From Artocarpus heterophyllus (Eukaryota > Streptophyta > Magnoliopsida > Rosales > Moraceae): a stretch of DNA of 64,000 bases. Within the stretch, counting starts at the first letter, position 1, and each line of letters begins with the position of its first letter. Below the pieces are notes generated by a model. That model had not been told where the DNA came from. It did no database searches and was given only the letters and a program-made list of their open reading frames with translations. Of the stretch, positions 10,587 through 22,400 are shown piece by piece. Both the position numbers and the translations under genes were made by a program. The stretch is taken from positions 12,590,235-12,654,234 of the forward strand of contig CM046345.1 in NCBI GenBank assembly GCA_025403435.1, read 5' to 3'.

Positions 10587-12530
10587 TCAGGTATAATTCT
10601 TTTGGGACCTCGAAGAGTTGCCATCAGGGTAGGGTCCCCTGTAGATCGTACAAATCATGCCTATAGGCACATTTTTATCATTGGGTTGATGGCCTACTTC
10701 ATACCATGGTTCCTCATTCCTCCTATTTCTTGGTTGACTGTTTCCCCTTTCATGGCTTCTATTACTGTCTGCCTTGTATTCCTGCAATTGACATTCCCCA
10801 ATGAGCCTCTTGATTTGGTCTTTTAGGCTTGCACATTCACTGGTGTAGTGTCCCACATCTCCATGGAACCTATAATACTTCGACTGGTTGCACTTATCTG
10901 TTCTTGATCTCATTGGTGAAGGACACTAAAGATTGGGTTTATCCTTGAGCTAATCATAAATGTCATAGATGGACGTGGTAAGAGCATGGTCAGTGTCGTA
11001 CCTTTGTTGGGTCGTCCCTTTCCACCTTCTTGCCTCTGCCGTTTAGCATTATCTATGATGACCACTCGTCTTGCATAACTCATCGAGGGGTCATAAATGG
11101 GTAGCCTTGGGCCTTCCCTTATAGATTTGTCTTCCTTTTGCCTCCATCCCTGTGCTGTGCACTACTACTGCTACTTTTCATTGACTTCATAAAGGCTAAA
11201 CCCTTGACCTCCTCCTGGTTGATGTAACCTCCAGGCCTTTCCAAGAATTCTTGGTATCTTTTTGGACCTTTATGGTCAAGATCATCCCTAAAAGGAATGT
11301 CCATTTGCATGCTGCTCAGCACCCCATAAGGGCAACATCTTCTGAGACTTTGCCCATAGCGGCTACCTCTCTAGTAAACCTTACAAGCCAATCCTTGAGG
11401 GACTTGCTTGGCCCTTAAGTGAGGAAGCTCAACTTTTCCTTCGTAGGTGGTAGAGATCTCACACCTATAAATTGGTTAAGGAAGGCCACCTTTAAATCTT
11501 GAAAGCAAGTTATGCTTCTTGCCCGGAGAGTTCTGAACCATCTTCTTGTTGATCCCAAGGAAGTCTAGCTAAAAGCCCTGCACATAATTTCTTACGGTAC
11601 TCCGTAGAGCTCTATGTATGGCTCATAGATGTGGATGTGATCGTCTGGATCCGTGAGTCGTTCATATGGCATCATTTGCGGGGGCCTAAACCTCTCCGAA
11701 AGAGGTATCCCCATGACGAAAGGCGTGAATATGATTGTATGGGTTATCTCTTCACCATGTTGTATGGTGAGCTTTTCCTTTGGGTTTCCAATATAGTTGG
11801 CCAATCTTTTTACCTCATCCACGAGGATGTGTAACACGGTCTGAATTTGCTAGTTCACCTGTTGAGCTATGACACTAGGGTCGACTAGCTGACTATTTGT
11901 TGGTTGGTCCCCAGCTGGCTAGTCAACTGCGTTAGGATCATTGGCCATGGACATAGCTCTTTTTCCTCGCAAGTGTTCCCTTAGATCCTTCTTTCTAAGG
12001 TGATCCCTTAGGTCTCCTACAGTGCTAGTCACAGATACTTCTGGTTTGACACCATATCTGGGTGGGAGAAGAGGTAGACCTGCTTCTCGCCTGGGTGGAT
12101 TAGAAGGACTGGCTCCTTGAAGCCAAGCCTGATTACTTTTTCTCCTTCATTCTCGGCTACCTCTTGAATTGGCCTTCTCTTACTATCCACCCTTGGTCTC
12201 TTCAGTTCCCTCAAGGTTACCCTGGCTACCTCCTTGGCTACCAGGGGGTTCCTTGAGGTCTTTCAAGTCTTCACTTGAAGGGTTACCATCTTGAAGACTA
12301 CCCAGGGCTGCCGAGATCTGCTCTAGCAATCCGCTTATCCTATCTACCTTATACTCCAACAATGCAATACTCGAAGGCTAGTGCCCCTTCTTTGCTTCGC
12401 TGCCTCCAACTAATCTAGCTTCTCCTTGCATGACAAAGTTGGTGTTGGTTCCAATGCGATTAGTGCGAGTTATTACCATGATGACTGCCTGATTATTCGA
12501 TGATGTTAAGGTTCGTTCTTTGAAATGAAG
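10587..12530 (-). pseudogene. Gag, Tat element (left arm)
   Basis: Minus-strand Gag in pieces: an N-terminal charged region (12,214-12,029), the capsid-like start MGIPLSERFRPPQM then YERLTDPDDHIHIYEPYIEL (11,780-11,600), a middle piece with DIPFRDDLDHKGPKRYQEFL (11,322-11,119), and a nucleocapsid-like zinc-knuckle variant YYRFHGDVGHYTSECASLKD (near 10,885-10,825). Gag packages element RNA. Frameshifts and stops separate the pieces. The order and phrases are the same in the inverted copy at 60,370-62,280, so the frames were probably already damaged, or decayed in parallel, after duplication. Confidence 0.82.
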
Positions 12531-12532
12531 GC

Positions 12533-12548
12533 CCTCCTTCTAGAGCCA
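12533..12548 (-). promoter_or_regulatory. Probable primer-binding site of the left-arm Tat element
   Basis: Read on the minus strand, TGGCTCTAGAAGGAGG lies 8 bases inside the LTR end at 12,557. A primer-binding site is expected just inside the 5' LTR and starts with TGG, the complement of the tRNA CCA end. I cannot name the tRNA. The right-arm copy reads TAGCACTAGAAGGAGG at the matching place, so the original may have been TGGCGCTAGAAGG. Confidence 0.5.
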
Positions 12549-12556
12549 ATTGTTCA

Positions 12557-13158
12557 TGTTGGAAATTAGTCAACATTAAATCTAATGATAATCCTCGTAT
12601 TCACTCATGGTAGATGCAGTAGATTTGAGTAATAAAAAGATTGACACACAAGATTTATAGTGGTTCACTCAAAATGAGCTATGTCCATTGTAGTGTTTCT
12701 TACTTCTCTGGTGTTTCAAGGTTACATGCACAATGAATTAAGAAAAAATACACGATAGAATATTGAGGATCAGGATCCTTCTCACGCACCTCCCTATCCT
12801 ACTTTTTTATAGCTCGAAGACATTATTGAGGGGTGACCAAAATAACGATAATGGAGACAGGAATCCTCATGTTTTATGTCAGCCTATAATACGTGCGTAT
12901 GATGTCCCTGCATGCCTAAAAAGTGTCTCGAGGCTTGTGCGAGTGGCCTCGTTTGTAGACGCATTAGCTTGACTGTTGACCTTACTCATAGTTTGTCGGT
13001 CTTGGAATGAGCACGCACTAAAGATCGATAACCATGAAGCCTTTTTAATCTCGACCTTTACTATGGACGAGTGAGAGTTATCTTGACTTCGATCCCACTT
13101 AGGTCGTATTAGGCCTTCTTTGCCACGTGGTCCTAGGCCGTTGAGATACCCCACAACA
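12557..13158 (-). mobile_element. 5' LTR of the left-arm Tat element
   Basis: The 602-bp LTR, read on the minus strand, starts TGTTGTGGGGTATCTC at 13,158 and ends TTTCCAACA at 12,557. It contains a TATA box (TATAAAAAA, complement of 12,803-12,811). The first flanking bases outside are GTTAT on the element strand (complement of 13,159-13,163). The inverted copy at 59,723-60,325 has the same ends, the same TATA box and the same GTTAT flank. This shows that the two are copies of one insertion, not two independent insertions. Confidence 0.85.
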
Positions 13159-15014
13159 ATAACTTTCACTTATTTAAATAATAAAACAAGTAATTAAAAT
13201 ATCACATGAATTTGTCCGAAAACGATAAGGTAACTAATGCAGATAAAAAAGTGAAATGCAAACACTCCTCACTATTAGAAACTATGGATTCCATGAAAGT
13301 TAAAAAGAATCGTAGAAAGTGAGCACAAAGGTAAAATATCAGTTATAGAATCCCCCATCATGAGGCGGGATTTCACTGCAGTTTATAAACCATTGTGGTA
13401 ACTAAGGTTTCCACGACTTTAACCATTGCGAAACATTAAATTTTCATGGGTTTTTGTGGCCCCGCGAATCTTCCATAAGCATAAAAAATGCAACGTAACC
13501 GTAATAAATGGATATCTTCTTCATATTTCGAGTTTGAGAACATATAAACTTGTTATGACCTAGTGAGTTGCAGTAGATGCAATACTAGATACCAAGGTAC
13601 ATGATACATCAAAGATGATGAAAAATGAACTAAAAAAAGAAAGAAGAAATTTGAGTTACGAATAGTTGCAATATAAGATATCAATGTATAACAAAAGCGT
13701 AACAAGCAAGAAAATATAATATAACTATTAAATACACATAGTATAACATCAGATTGTAAAATGTTACAAGTTTTGCTGATATTGAATCACTTTGTTGTTT
13801 TGTCACTATATGGAATGAATAAATACTAATAACACTATCAGTTGGTCTTTGTAATACTTTCGGGAATGTCCAATAATTGAATTACTTTGTTGCTTTGTCA
13901 CCCCACAGTCCAAAAAGTATAAGCAGCGTTCTCGATTTGAAAATCGATTAGTGGGGGCAGCAAATGAAATAATGACACGTATCCTAATGTATGGGATAAA
14001 ATTTTTCATTAGTCAAAAGAGAATTATATTTTTTTTTTTGCTCCTTTTTTATGGGGAAAATTCAAGGAAGTATTATATTTTTGGAGGAGCAAGTCAAGTT
14101 ATGTGAGATGGTAGGATACAATATTCAATTCAATGGTCAAAGGTTTGTTTCTCCTATTAGGTAAACCCACGACTAAAAAAAAAAAGGAAAAGAAAAATCC
14201 ATCTCGACTGGATCATACAAGTTAGAAAAAATGGTTTATTCAAACAATCATGTCATGAATATATAATAAAACCCATTAACTGTGTTGAATGGGTCATACG
14301 ACGATCCCTATTAAGTGTGTTGACTATTTTATTTAATAGTCCGATATTATTACTTTCAAAAAATTTGTAACGGCGAATTTGAGACTGACCTTGATTTTAT
14401 AATAGTAACAATTGTAGGAATTAATAATTTCTCACTAGTATAGTCTTTTATTTTTTTAAATACAATTTTTTAGAGAACTTATGCATTGATAACATATGCA
14501 AATATCATACACACGGTTGCATAAGAAATCGTTACCTATTTTAGTGATATTCAAACAGATCAAGATAAAAGAAATTATAGCAAAAAGCAATCCAGCCGCG
14601 TCTATATCTCAACCTAGTTAAAGAGAGCTCCACCAGTTAGAATAAATTATTATTTTATATATATATATAGAGAGAGAGGGAGTTAGGTACGAGTTTAAAA
14701 CTTTTTTCTTCTAATATTATATATAAAATTTTATAAAAATTATATTTTATTTTTCTTAAAATTATATTTCATATCTTTTAAAATTATGTTCCGCTTTTTA
14801 AAGTTCTATATCTCATTCATTTAATTTTTTTTAGCAAAATTAATATACGCTTAGCATATGACCAATTTTTCTAGCTCTGCACCTATATATATATATATAT
14901 ATATACTTATTATCTAGATGCTTCCTTTTAATACGGAGCTTATTGATAAGGCATAATCAAATATTATAGTCATTTTCAATAGGAAAAAAAAGAAAAAAAA
15001 TGGTAGGCTATCAC
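13159..15014. other. Non-coding spacer between the Tat LTR and the TIR exon (left arm)
   Basis: AT-rich DNA with no recognisable gene. It is matched in inverted orientation by 57,873-59,722. Two related 24-base phrases, GAATCACTTTGTTGTTTTGTC (13,784) and GAATTACTTTGTTGCTTTGTC (13,879), lie 95 bases apart. TA and GA microsatellites occur near 14,656-14,680 and 14,884-14,905. If the TIR exon splices at its GTGAGT, the first part of this spacer is intron. No NB-ARC motif (P-loop, kinase-2, GLPL) is visible before the LTR. Confidence 0.6.
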
Positions 15015-15018
15015 TCAC

Positions 15019-15500
15019 TCATCTTGTAAATGGAAGCCAGATAGATCAGCTGCTGCAATAAGAGCATCTCTCCACTCCTTCACTTTGTTCATATCATGCT
15101 CAAAACGTTTTTCATGTGTAGCAAAAGCATCACCATAACTCCCCTTTTGTCTTCTAACATCCGACGGATCGACGCCATAAAAGATTGGTAAAACAATCTG
15201 CCCTCTTTCTTTCTTGCATCTGAGTATGTGCACTAGCTCATCCAAGCACCATCTCGAAGAAGCATACTCTTTCGAGAAGACGACTATTGAAATCATCGAC
15301 TCCTCAATTGCTCTTGAAAGCGCAGGTGAAATTTCATCTCCCCTCTTGACATTCTCATCATCTCTGTAGGTTTGAATTTGTTTCCGGTATAGAGCAGCAT
15401 AAAGATGACTAGTAAAGTTTTTACGAGTGTCTCCTCTAAAACTGACGAAAACTTCATTCTTGATCACAAAAGAAGAAGAAGAAGAAACAAGAACAGCCAT
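15019..15500 (-). CDS. TIR-domain exon of a plant resistance-type gene (left arm)
   Basis: The minus-strand ATG is at 15,500 after a 5' leader shared by all three TIR copies. The 160-residue product is one TIR domain: NEVFVSFRGDTRKNFTSHLY (residues 15-34), [18 protein letters not shown] (44-61), SRWCLDEL (82-89), then VLPIFYGVDPSDVRRQKGSY. The Glu of WCLDEL is residue 88, the position of the catalytic glutamate of plant TIR NADases, and it is present. Plant TIR proteins signal immunity or cell death in the cytosol or nucleus. The frame meets TGA at 15,015, but GTGAGT (complement of 15,013-15,018) is an ideal splice donor, and TNL genes usually have an intron just after the TIR exon. I therefore end the exon at 15,019. 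No NB-ARC exon is visible before the retroelement LTR, so this is either a TIR-only gene or the first exon of a gene split by the insertion. Confidence 0.85.
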
Positions 15501-17062
15501 ATTTTTGGGGGAAAAAAGAATGAGAAAAGGGCTTTCTTAGTTCTGTGTAAGAGAAAGATGATAAGTGTATACAAGTAAAACTGCAGGGCCAAGTGGTTTA
15601 GCAATTTGCCTTCGAGGCGGGTAGAAAAGAGAAGAGGACCAATAAGGCGAAGACGTGATCTGTATATCAATGACTAACGGTACAGGAATTCCACTGGCCC
15701 GTCTCGTGCAGTCAAGAAATTAATTCCTTCATTTATTTCTTGAAAACAGCCTTGAAAGGACAGATTGACTATTTTTATTTTCATTTTTAAATTTATCTCA
15801 CCTCTATCTTGTTTAATTTTCCACACGGAGAAGGAATTCTTGAATTATTTCAATTTCCCACGTCCCTCGGCCAACTCTTTGCACCCTTTACCCTGAAACA
15901 AAGCAAAGTGCCTAGTACTTCTAATAACTTCGCTGCACTATACAAAACGAACCAGCTAGAATTTACCAAAACGTAAAAAACAGATATTATTCACCATATA
16001 TTAGGAAACGTATAATTGATACAAATATGGTGTTTGCAAGAGCGGTTAGAACTAAAATGTTGATTTAAAAAAGAAGCATATAAGAACTTTACACTATAAT
16101 AATTTTTTTGCTTTTTATTGTAGCTACTGAGAACTTTACACTGTTTGTCGATTGAAACCAATTTCAACCAAGATGCAAAAGAAAGGCAAAAACAAAGGCA
16201 AAGTCTTTGCAACTTTGGAACTAGATGACATCTATTCAAGGAGTGATTCTTGGGGTATGAAAAGTCATGATGTTAGTGTTGTTGACTATATAACGTCGCA
16301 TGAAGATGCGACAAGTCATGCATTCAACCTTTTGGAATACACCCGAAGGGGAAAGGCGTTAAGAAGGGGAAAGAAAAGGAATGGGAGAGTGCGGTTCAAA
16401 TTAGTTGTTCACTTTTGGTGCCTAAAATAGTGTAACTAATCATGTCACATATAATGCCACGTCAAAATATTTAAATCTCTTTTAATTGACTTTTCATGTG
16501 CAATTACTAGATAATTTGTCAGATATCATTTAGAATACTGCAAGTAGACATCGATTGATTTATGTTAATTTACTTATAATATGAAATACAATCCAGTCTC
16601 ATATCACTTCTTTAACATCACTAATGTTTTGTACCACTTTTTTTAAAAAATATTTGATTCATACAATTTTTGAGATACAATATGCCTAAATTACTCCTAC
16701 AAAAACTCATCACCATGCTCTCCCTCTCTTTCTTCCATCACCCTATTTTCACGCTCTTTCCTCTTTCTCTCTGTGCCTCTTGGGAACAAGAATTGGGGGA
16801 GGAGAAGAAATCCCTGAGGGCCGCTAGGGGATAGTACGAATGAATAATGAGTATGAGACCCGATTGTGCTAGTTCCCATCAGGTAGGCCCCATGATAGGT
16901 TAAGGCGTTACACTTCTCTCTCTCTATCTATTTCCTAAAACTTGTACCACAACAGTGGTATTTATCAAATTGAACCCCCTCCCCCCTTATGGTGTTTTCT
17001 AAACTTTGGAACACGAATTCAAAAAATAATATCCTTCGAGATCCTATTATCAATTATAGTTT
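15501..17062. other. TIR upstream region and intergenic DNA
   Basis: Bases 15,501-15,680 are the leader and proximal promoter of the minus-strand TIR exon and match 57,205-57,383 in inverted orientation, for example the shared phrase GCAATTTGCCTTCGAGGCGG. Beyond about 15,680 similarity to the right arm stops, which marks the inner end of the inverted duplication. An open frame at 16,152-16,430 (plus, 92 codons, rich in Lys and Arg at both ends) matches nothing I know, and I do not call it a gene. The rest is AT-rich with C/T-rich stretches near 16,720-16,770 and 16,915-16,930. Confidence 0.5.
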
Positions 17063-18275
17063 AGGGCTAATTACACGTTACTTCTGATGTATAGGTCTGT
17101 CAAAAAAAAAATGCCCTTGGAATTTATTTTTGAATATTCCCCTTAAACTTCAAAATTCTTGCAAATTTTCCCTTTTTTTAATTGTTGACGCAAAACATTG
17201 CATGAATTGCAAAAATTCCCTCTTGATTATTGGTGTAGTACAATATGTCTCTTGAACTTCAAAACCCTTGTAAATTTTATCTTTTTGACCAAAAATGGGT
17301 AGTTAGATCTTTTTTTTTAGAATAAGTTTGAGTGCCCATTTTGTCCTCCAATTGTTTTATTTTTTAAAGAAAACTCTTAAGGGTCTCATCCCTCTTACTG
17401 AAAGAAAAAAAAAAATCCTTTATGCTACAATGACCCATATGACAAATTTGCCATGGGTGAAAGATCTTAATGCAAAGAGTTTTTCACAGAAATAACAGAT
17501 GTCACACAAATAATGAGTGTCCTTGAACAATTTCCTTCTCGTACAGCAAAGTGAAATTACGAAGTAGAAGTTGTCTTTTTTTTTTTTTTTTTGTCCATAA
17601 CTCTCAATTTTCTCCTTGCTTTGCCTTAGGAAAGTTGATAGTTCATCAATGGCGGCCGCTAATGGTAGTAGAAGTAGGAAGTTTTCTAGTTACAGTACAA
17701 AAATTTGGAAGTTTCCAATGTCTAAGAGGAAATTATTGAAAATAACACCCAAAGATTACAATTAAATAAATAAAAGATGGTGCTAAAGATCCTTCGCCGC
17801 ATGCCAAAATTTCTTCCTTACACTGTAGTAGTCATAGGCAGAGTGAATTCCTTTATTTTTTTTTCTTCCAATAAGACGAATGTAACCCTCAATTTAGATT
17901 TTTTGCTTAAAAAATAAAAGAATTATATAGTAAAATGGATACTCAAACTACAAAAAAATTCTAAATACCTCATTTTCCATCAACAACTGAAAATTTATTA
18001 GAGTTTTGCAAGCTTAGGGGCACATTGTCATATGGCCTATAATCAACGAAGAATTTTTGTTATTCATGTATCGTATTATGTCAACAATTTAATTGTAAGA
18101 TTTGCAAGAGTTTTGAAGTTTAGAGAACCTATTCAATAGCAATTGGACATATGTTAACGATTTTAGTCCATGTACACCTTTTTAAGAATTCGATCACTTT
18201 TTAAATAATAAAAAAGAATCAAGACCAAATAATCATCTTTTAAATTGTTGGGGGACTATTATAATTTATCCTGAA
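17063..18275. repeat. Possible foldback or MITE-like element
   Basis: The left end AGGGCTAATTACACG and the right end, read on the opposite strand as AGGATAAATTATAA, are similar. Just inside, CTTAAACTTCAAAATTCTTGC (17,142) recurs in inverted form as GCAAGAGTTTTGAAGTTTAGA (18,102). A third, direct copy CTTGAACTTCAAAACCCTTG is at 17,252. This is the arrangement of a long-terminal-inverted-repeat, non-autonomous DNA element. No target duplication was found and no transposase frame is present. The ends are approximate. Confidence 0.38.
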
Positions 18276-18521
18276 AAAATAAATAGGGACCCACTGATTG
18301 CGCTGCCTCTATGCTTGATCATTAAGTCGTTAACTTGCAGATCATTAAGTCATTTTATTATTGGTCCTCTTTTTTCTCTCTATCTGCGGGGACATTTCCT
18401 TCACTTTTACAAAGGAAATTGCTAAAACACTTGGCCTTGCACTTCTACTTCTAAACATTCATTATCTTTATTTTGCAACAAAATTAAAAAGCCTTTTTCT
18501 GATTCTTTTGTCGCCAAAGAT

Positions 18522-18956
18522 ATGGCTATATCTTCTTCTTCTTCTTCTGTAACCAAGAATGAAGTCTTCGTCAGTTCTAGAGGGGACACTCGTAAAAACT
18601 TTATTAGTCATCTCTATGCTGCCTTACACCAAAAACAAATTCAAACTTACAGATGATGAGAATCTCGAGAGAGGAGATGAAATTTCACCTGCCTTTTGGG
18701 AGCGATTGACGAGTCCATGATTTCAATAGTCGTCTTCTCAAAAGAGTACGCTTCTTCGAGATGGTGCTTGAATGAGTTAGTATACATACTCAAATGCAAG
18801 AAAGAAAAGGGGCAGATTGTTTTGCCAATCTTTTATGCCGTCGATCCGTCGGATATTAGGAAACAAAAGGGGAGCTATGGTGACGCCTTTGTTGCACATG
18901 AAGAACATTTTGAGCACAAACAAGAACAAAGTGAGAGAGTGGAGGGATGTTCTAAC
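18522..18956 (+). pseudogene. Broken third TIR copy, cut by a Copia LTR
   Basis: The ATG at 18,522 follows a leader related to that of the other two TIR exons (AAATTGCTAAAACACTTGGCC, 18,417). The product starts MAISSSSSSVTKNEVFVSS; the first Arg-Gly-Asp block reads SSRGDTR instead of SFRGDTR. A two-base loss near 18,655 creates TGA at TYR-stop, and a one-base loss near 18,693 restores phase for [20 protein letters not shown] and [20 protein letters not shown]. The catalytic-position Glu (WCLNEL) is still present in sequence. Homology ends exactly at 18,956, where a Copia LTR begins (TGTTGGAATT). It is a pseudogene in direct orientation to the right-arm TIR exon. Confidence 0.9.
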
Positions 18957-20811
18957 TGTTGGAATTAAAATATGAAACGTAGCGGAAGGAACGGATCGTT
19001 GACAAACAAAAATTTTCTGAAAACTTTGTTCATCGGGAATAGATATATAATTTTAATTATAAAAAGCTTTAGGAATTTTTACTAACTTTTTGAAGACTAT
19101 TAGGGTATCCTAGCATTCCTCTTTGACACCACGATCTTCCAAACTAGGCCTCCACACCAATGGAAAGACGAGTGAGCGTCAAACTGCAAGAATGAATTTT
19201 CCTCACACTTTTCTGAATCTGCTATGTACTCAACACATGAGATAGCAGACCTTTTTCTTTAGAGAAGAACTCTCAGTTTTTTTCTCTAAAAATTACGTGA
19301 ATAATCATCATGAGATAACTGTTATCTCTCCTTTTTATATCTGAGCCATTAGTAATTTTACTTTCCCTTTCCTTTTTTTTCTTTTTTTTTTGATTTGATT
19401 TGACCGAATCACAATGTGATTCAGTATATATATATATATAAAGGAAACAAAAGGTGAAACGTAAGTTACGTTTCTTCCTTTTCTTTTTTTTTTTATAATA
19501 TTATATTAATATATATATATATATATATATATTAATATATTATAAAATCTTATAAAAAGATTTGGTTCAAAACTATATATATCTAAATTCAAAAATAAAT
19601 CACATTATTTAAGAATAGATTTAAAAAAACAATTAATTAATTAACTAATGCTCAGTTAAATGTGATAACATTTATTACATTACATTATGTGTCACAGAGA
19701 ACATTTTTCTGTGTCACGTTAATAATTCAAGTGTGAAAAAAATTAATTCATAATTCAATAATTCTAAATTAAATATGTATAATTCATTCTATGCAAAAAT
19801 CCAATATAGTGTTATAGAGGTGGTATTGGGGACCTATGGACCAATAACCCAAGCTCCAATAAAGTTGACATTTAATCAAACTCTTTAATTAATGTGCCAA
19901 ATTTATTAGTTTTAGTGTTACTCCACTAAAAACCTGAAACTGAACTCTTGAGATTATAGTGAAATTACTCAAAGAAAATTAGCGAGTAGTCCATTGATAT
20001 AATCATTACATATAAGTCAGTCCTCCATAAATAGTTCATAATAAGAGCTAGGTTCAATTTTCGTTCATCTCTCTTATTATATCTTTATCCTTGAGTTCCA
20101 ATAATTATCTAATGAATAATTAATTGATAATCTTATTATGAACGAGCGCTCTACTGTTCAAACCTTGAATTATCGCTCAAGAGAACTATTTTTCTAACTT
20201 CCATAGGGAAAGAATGGATTTCATATCTGTATAATATTATTCTCAGCCATTTATTACTTTATGTTTCTAAGATGCTAAGTTATAATCTGTGCTTAGACAA
20301 ATCTTACCATGCAAGTCAAAAAACATAATGTCATAAATAGGAGTCTAATAAATACTCAGGATTAAGACTGTCAAATATATGATCATCATAGTGATAAATT
20401 TGAATACTCTATTTGTAACGGATGATTATTAGAGATTCATAATTTATCTGGTCCAGTCCTATATAATCTCATTATATAAAGTACCTCCAATCCAATGTCT
20501 CTACATTAATAGTCCGGATAATGACTATTTCATTTTAGATGAGATTGGACCGTACTTGTAATTTTTAATTAAAGATCCCAAACTTTAATTAATTATTACG
20601 GACTAATTTGATTATTATCTATAAATTTTATCTCTAAGCAAATAACACTTATATGCTAAATTTATAGTCACATAAATAATCATGGAATTTTCTTGATGTT
20701 TATAAATGTATTCATAATACATATAATCAACCAAAATAATAATAAATGTCATTTTATTTATTTATTAACAATATATACAATGTCACAGCTTTTAGGGCAC
20801 CAAACCCAATA
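18957..20811 (-). mobile_element. 3' LTR of an Angela-like Copia element
   Basis: The 1,855-bp LTR, read on the minus strand, starts TATTGGGTTTGGTGCCC (TG mutated to TA) at 20,811 and ends TTTAATTCCAACA at 18,957. The polypurine tract GGCAAGTGGGAGAT (complement of 20,812-20,825) adjoins it. The length and the opening phrase resemble long-LTR Copia elements of the Angela/BARE type; that assignment is from memory. Runs of TA near 19,420-19,440 and 19,508-19,545 are part of it. The matching 5' LTR is absent, because the element is truncated near 22,400. Confidence 0.8.
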
Positions 20812-20825
20812 ATCTCCCACTTGCC

Positions 20826-22400
20826 CTAAAGCAGGTGAGACATGTTTCTAAGACCTAAGCCTTCCAAGTGTCCCTCAAAGCTTTTTGCAGGTAACGTCTT
20901 GGTGAAAGGGTCGGCAAGGTTATTTTCCGACGCTATCTTCACAACTTCCACATCGCCTTGATGCACTATCTCTCTAATCAAATGATATTTTCTTTCTATA
21001 TGCTTTCCTCTTTTGTGGCTTCTAGGTTCCCTTGAATTTGCCACTGCACCACTGTTGTTACAATACAGTGTGAGTGGTTTATCCATGCCTGGAACTACTT
21101 CTAAATCATTTAAGAACTTACGGAGCCAAACAGCTTCTTTAGCTGCTTCACAAGCAGCCACATATTCTGCTTCCATAGTTGAATCAACAATACAAGATTG
21201 TTTGATGCTTCCCCAAACTATGGCTCGACCACCAAAAGTAAATACTGATCCAGACGTAGATTTACGTGTGTCTTTGTCTAATTGAAAATCAGAATCAGTG
21301 TATCCAATGGGAATCAAATTCTCACCAGAATAAACTAGCATATAGTTTCTCGTTCTTCTAAGACACTTGAGAATATGTTTAACCGCTACCCAATGATCTA
21401 ATCCTGGGTTGGATTGATACCGGCTGACTATAACCACCGCATAGCAAATGTCAGGTCTTGTACACAACATGGCATACATTAGACTTCCTACTGCAGATGC
21501 ATAGGGTACCTGTCTCATATTTTCTTCCTCTTGAGGTGTCTTAGGACACTGCTCTTTTGAAATATAAACTCCATGACGTGTAGGCAAATTACCTTTCTTG
21601 GAATTTTGCATCGAAAATCTGATAAGCGCCTTATCGATATATGATGCCTGAGACAACGCCAACAGTTTGTTCTTGCGATCTCTTATGAGTTGGATTCTAA
21701 GAACTTGCTTCTCCTAAATATTTCTTTTGGAAATTATTGGCGAGCCATTTCTTTACATCAGATAATACGCCTACATCATTCCCAATGAGTAGGATATCAT
21801 CTACATTAAGAACTAAGAAGACCACCTTCTTATCTTGATGTACTTGTAAACACAAGGTTCATCAATATTTTGATCGAAACCATAAGATTTGATCACTTCA
21901 TCAAATCTTAAGTTCCAAGATCTTGAAGCTTGCTTGAGTCCATAGATGGACCTCTGCAACTTGCAAACTTTTTGCTCTTGACCTTTAACTACAAACCCTT
22001 CTGGTTGCACCATATAGATGCTTTCCTCAAGATAGCCATTCAAAAAGGCAGTCTTGACATCCATTTGCCATATCTCATAATCATGACAAGCAGCAATGGA
22101 TAAAAGAATCCGAATGGATTTAAGCATAGCTACAGGTGAGAAAGTTTCTTCATAGTCAACTCCCTCCTTTTGGGTATAACCCTTTGCCACAAGCCTAGCT
22201 TTGAAAGTCTCAACTTTTCCATCCACTCCTCTTTTCTTCTTGTTAATCCATTTGCACCCTATGGGTTTTATCCCTTCAGGTAGGTTTACAAGATCCCAGA
22301 CTGAATTGGAGTACATGGACTCCATTTCAAGGTTCATAGCCTCTAGTCATTTTTCCTTCTCAGAAACTTCCATTGCATCATATCAGTTATGCTGATTTAG
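20826..22400 (-). pseudogene. Copia reverse transcriptase and RNase H, truncated
   Basis: On the minus strand, RT begins near 22,340 with NSVWDLVNLPEGIKPIGCKW, then KARLVAKGYTQKEGVDYEET, DVKTAFLNGYLEESIYM and YGLKQASRSWN. The active site, normally YVDD, reads NVDDILLIGND (near 21,828-21,796). A frameshift after KKYLGEA (near 21,715) separates it from 21,662-20,826, which holds the tail with PYASAVGSLMYAMLCTRPDI, the RNase H region STSGSVFTFGGRAIVWGS, STMEAEYVAACEAAKEAVWL, and the end ADPFTKTLPAKSFEGHL. Gag, protease and integrase are missing upstream of 22,400, so this is a 3' fragment. It ends 14 bases before its LTR. Confidence 0.92.

Noticed and set aside
15013..15500. Calling the TIR exons complete NLR genes
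   Set aside because: No P-loop, kinase-2, GLPL, MHD or leucine-rich repeats are visible in the next 1.8 kb on either arm.
16152..16430. A 92-codon plus-strand frame in intergenic DNA
   Set aside because: No known family and no conserved neighbour; the length is expected by chance in this much sequence. Left unannotated as a gene.
19420..19545. TA-rich stretches as possible origins or matrix attachment sites
   Set aside because: They are microsatellites inside the Copia LTR, and nothing else supports such a role.
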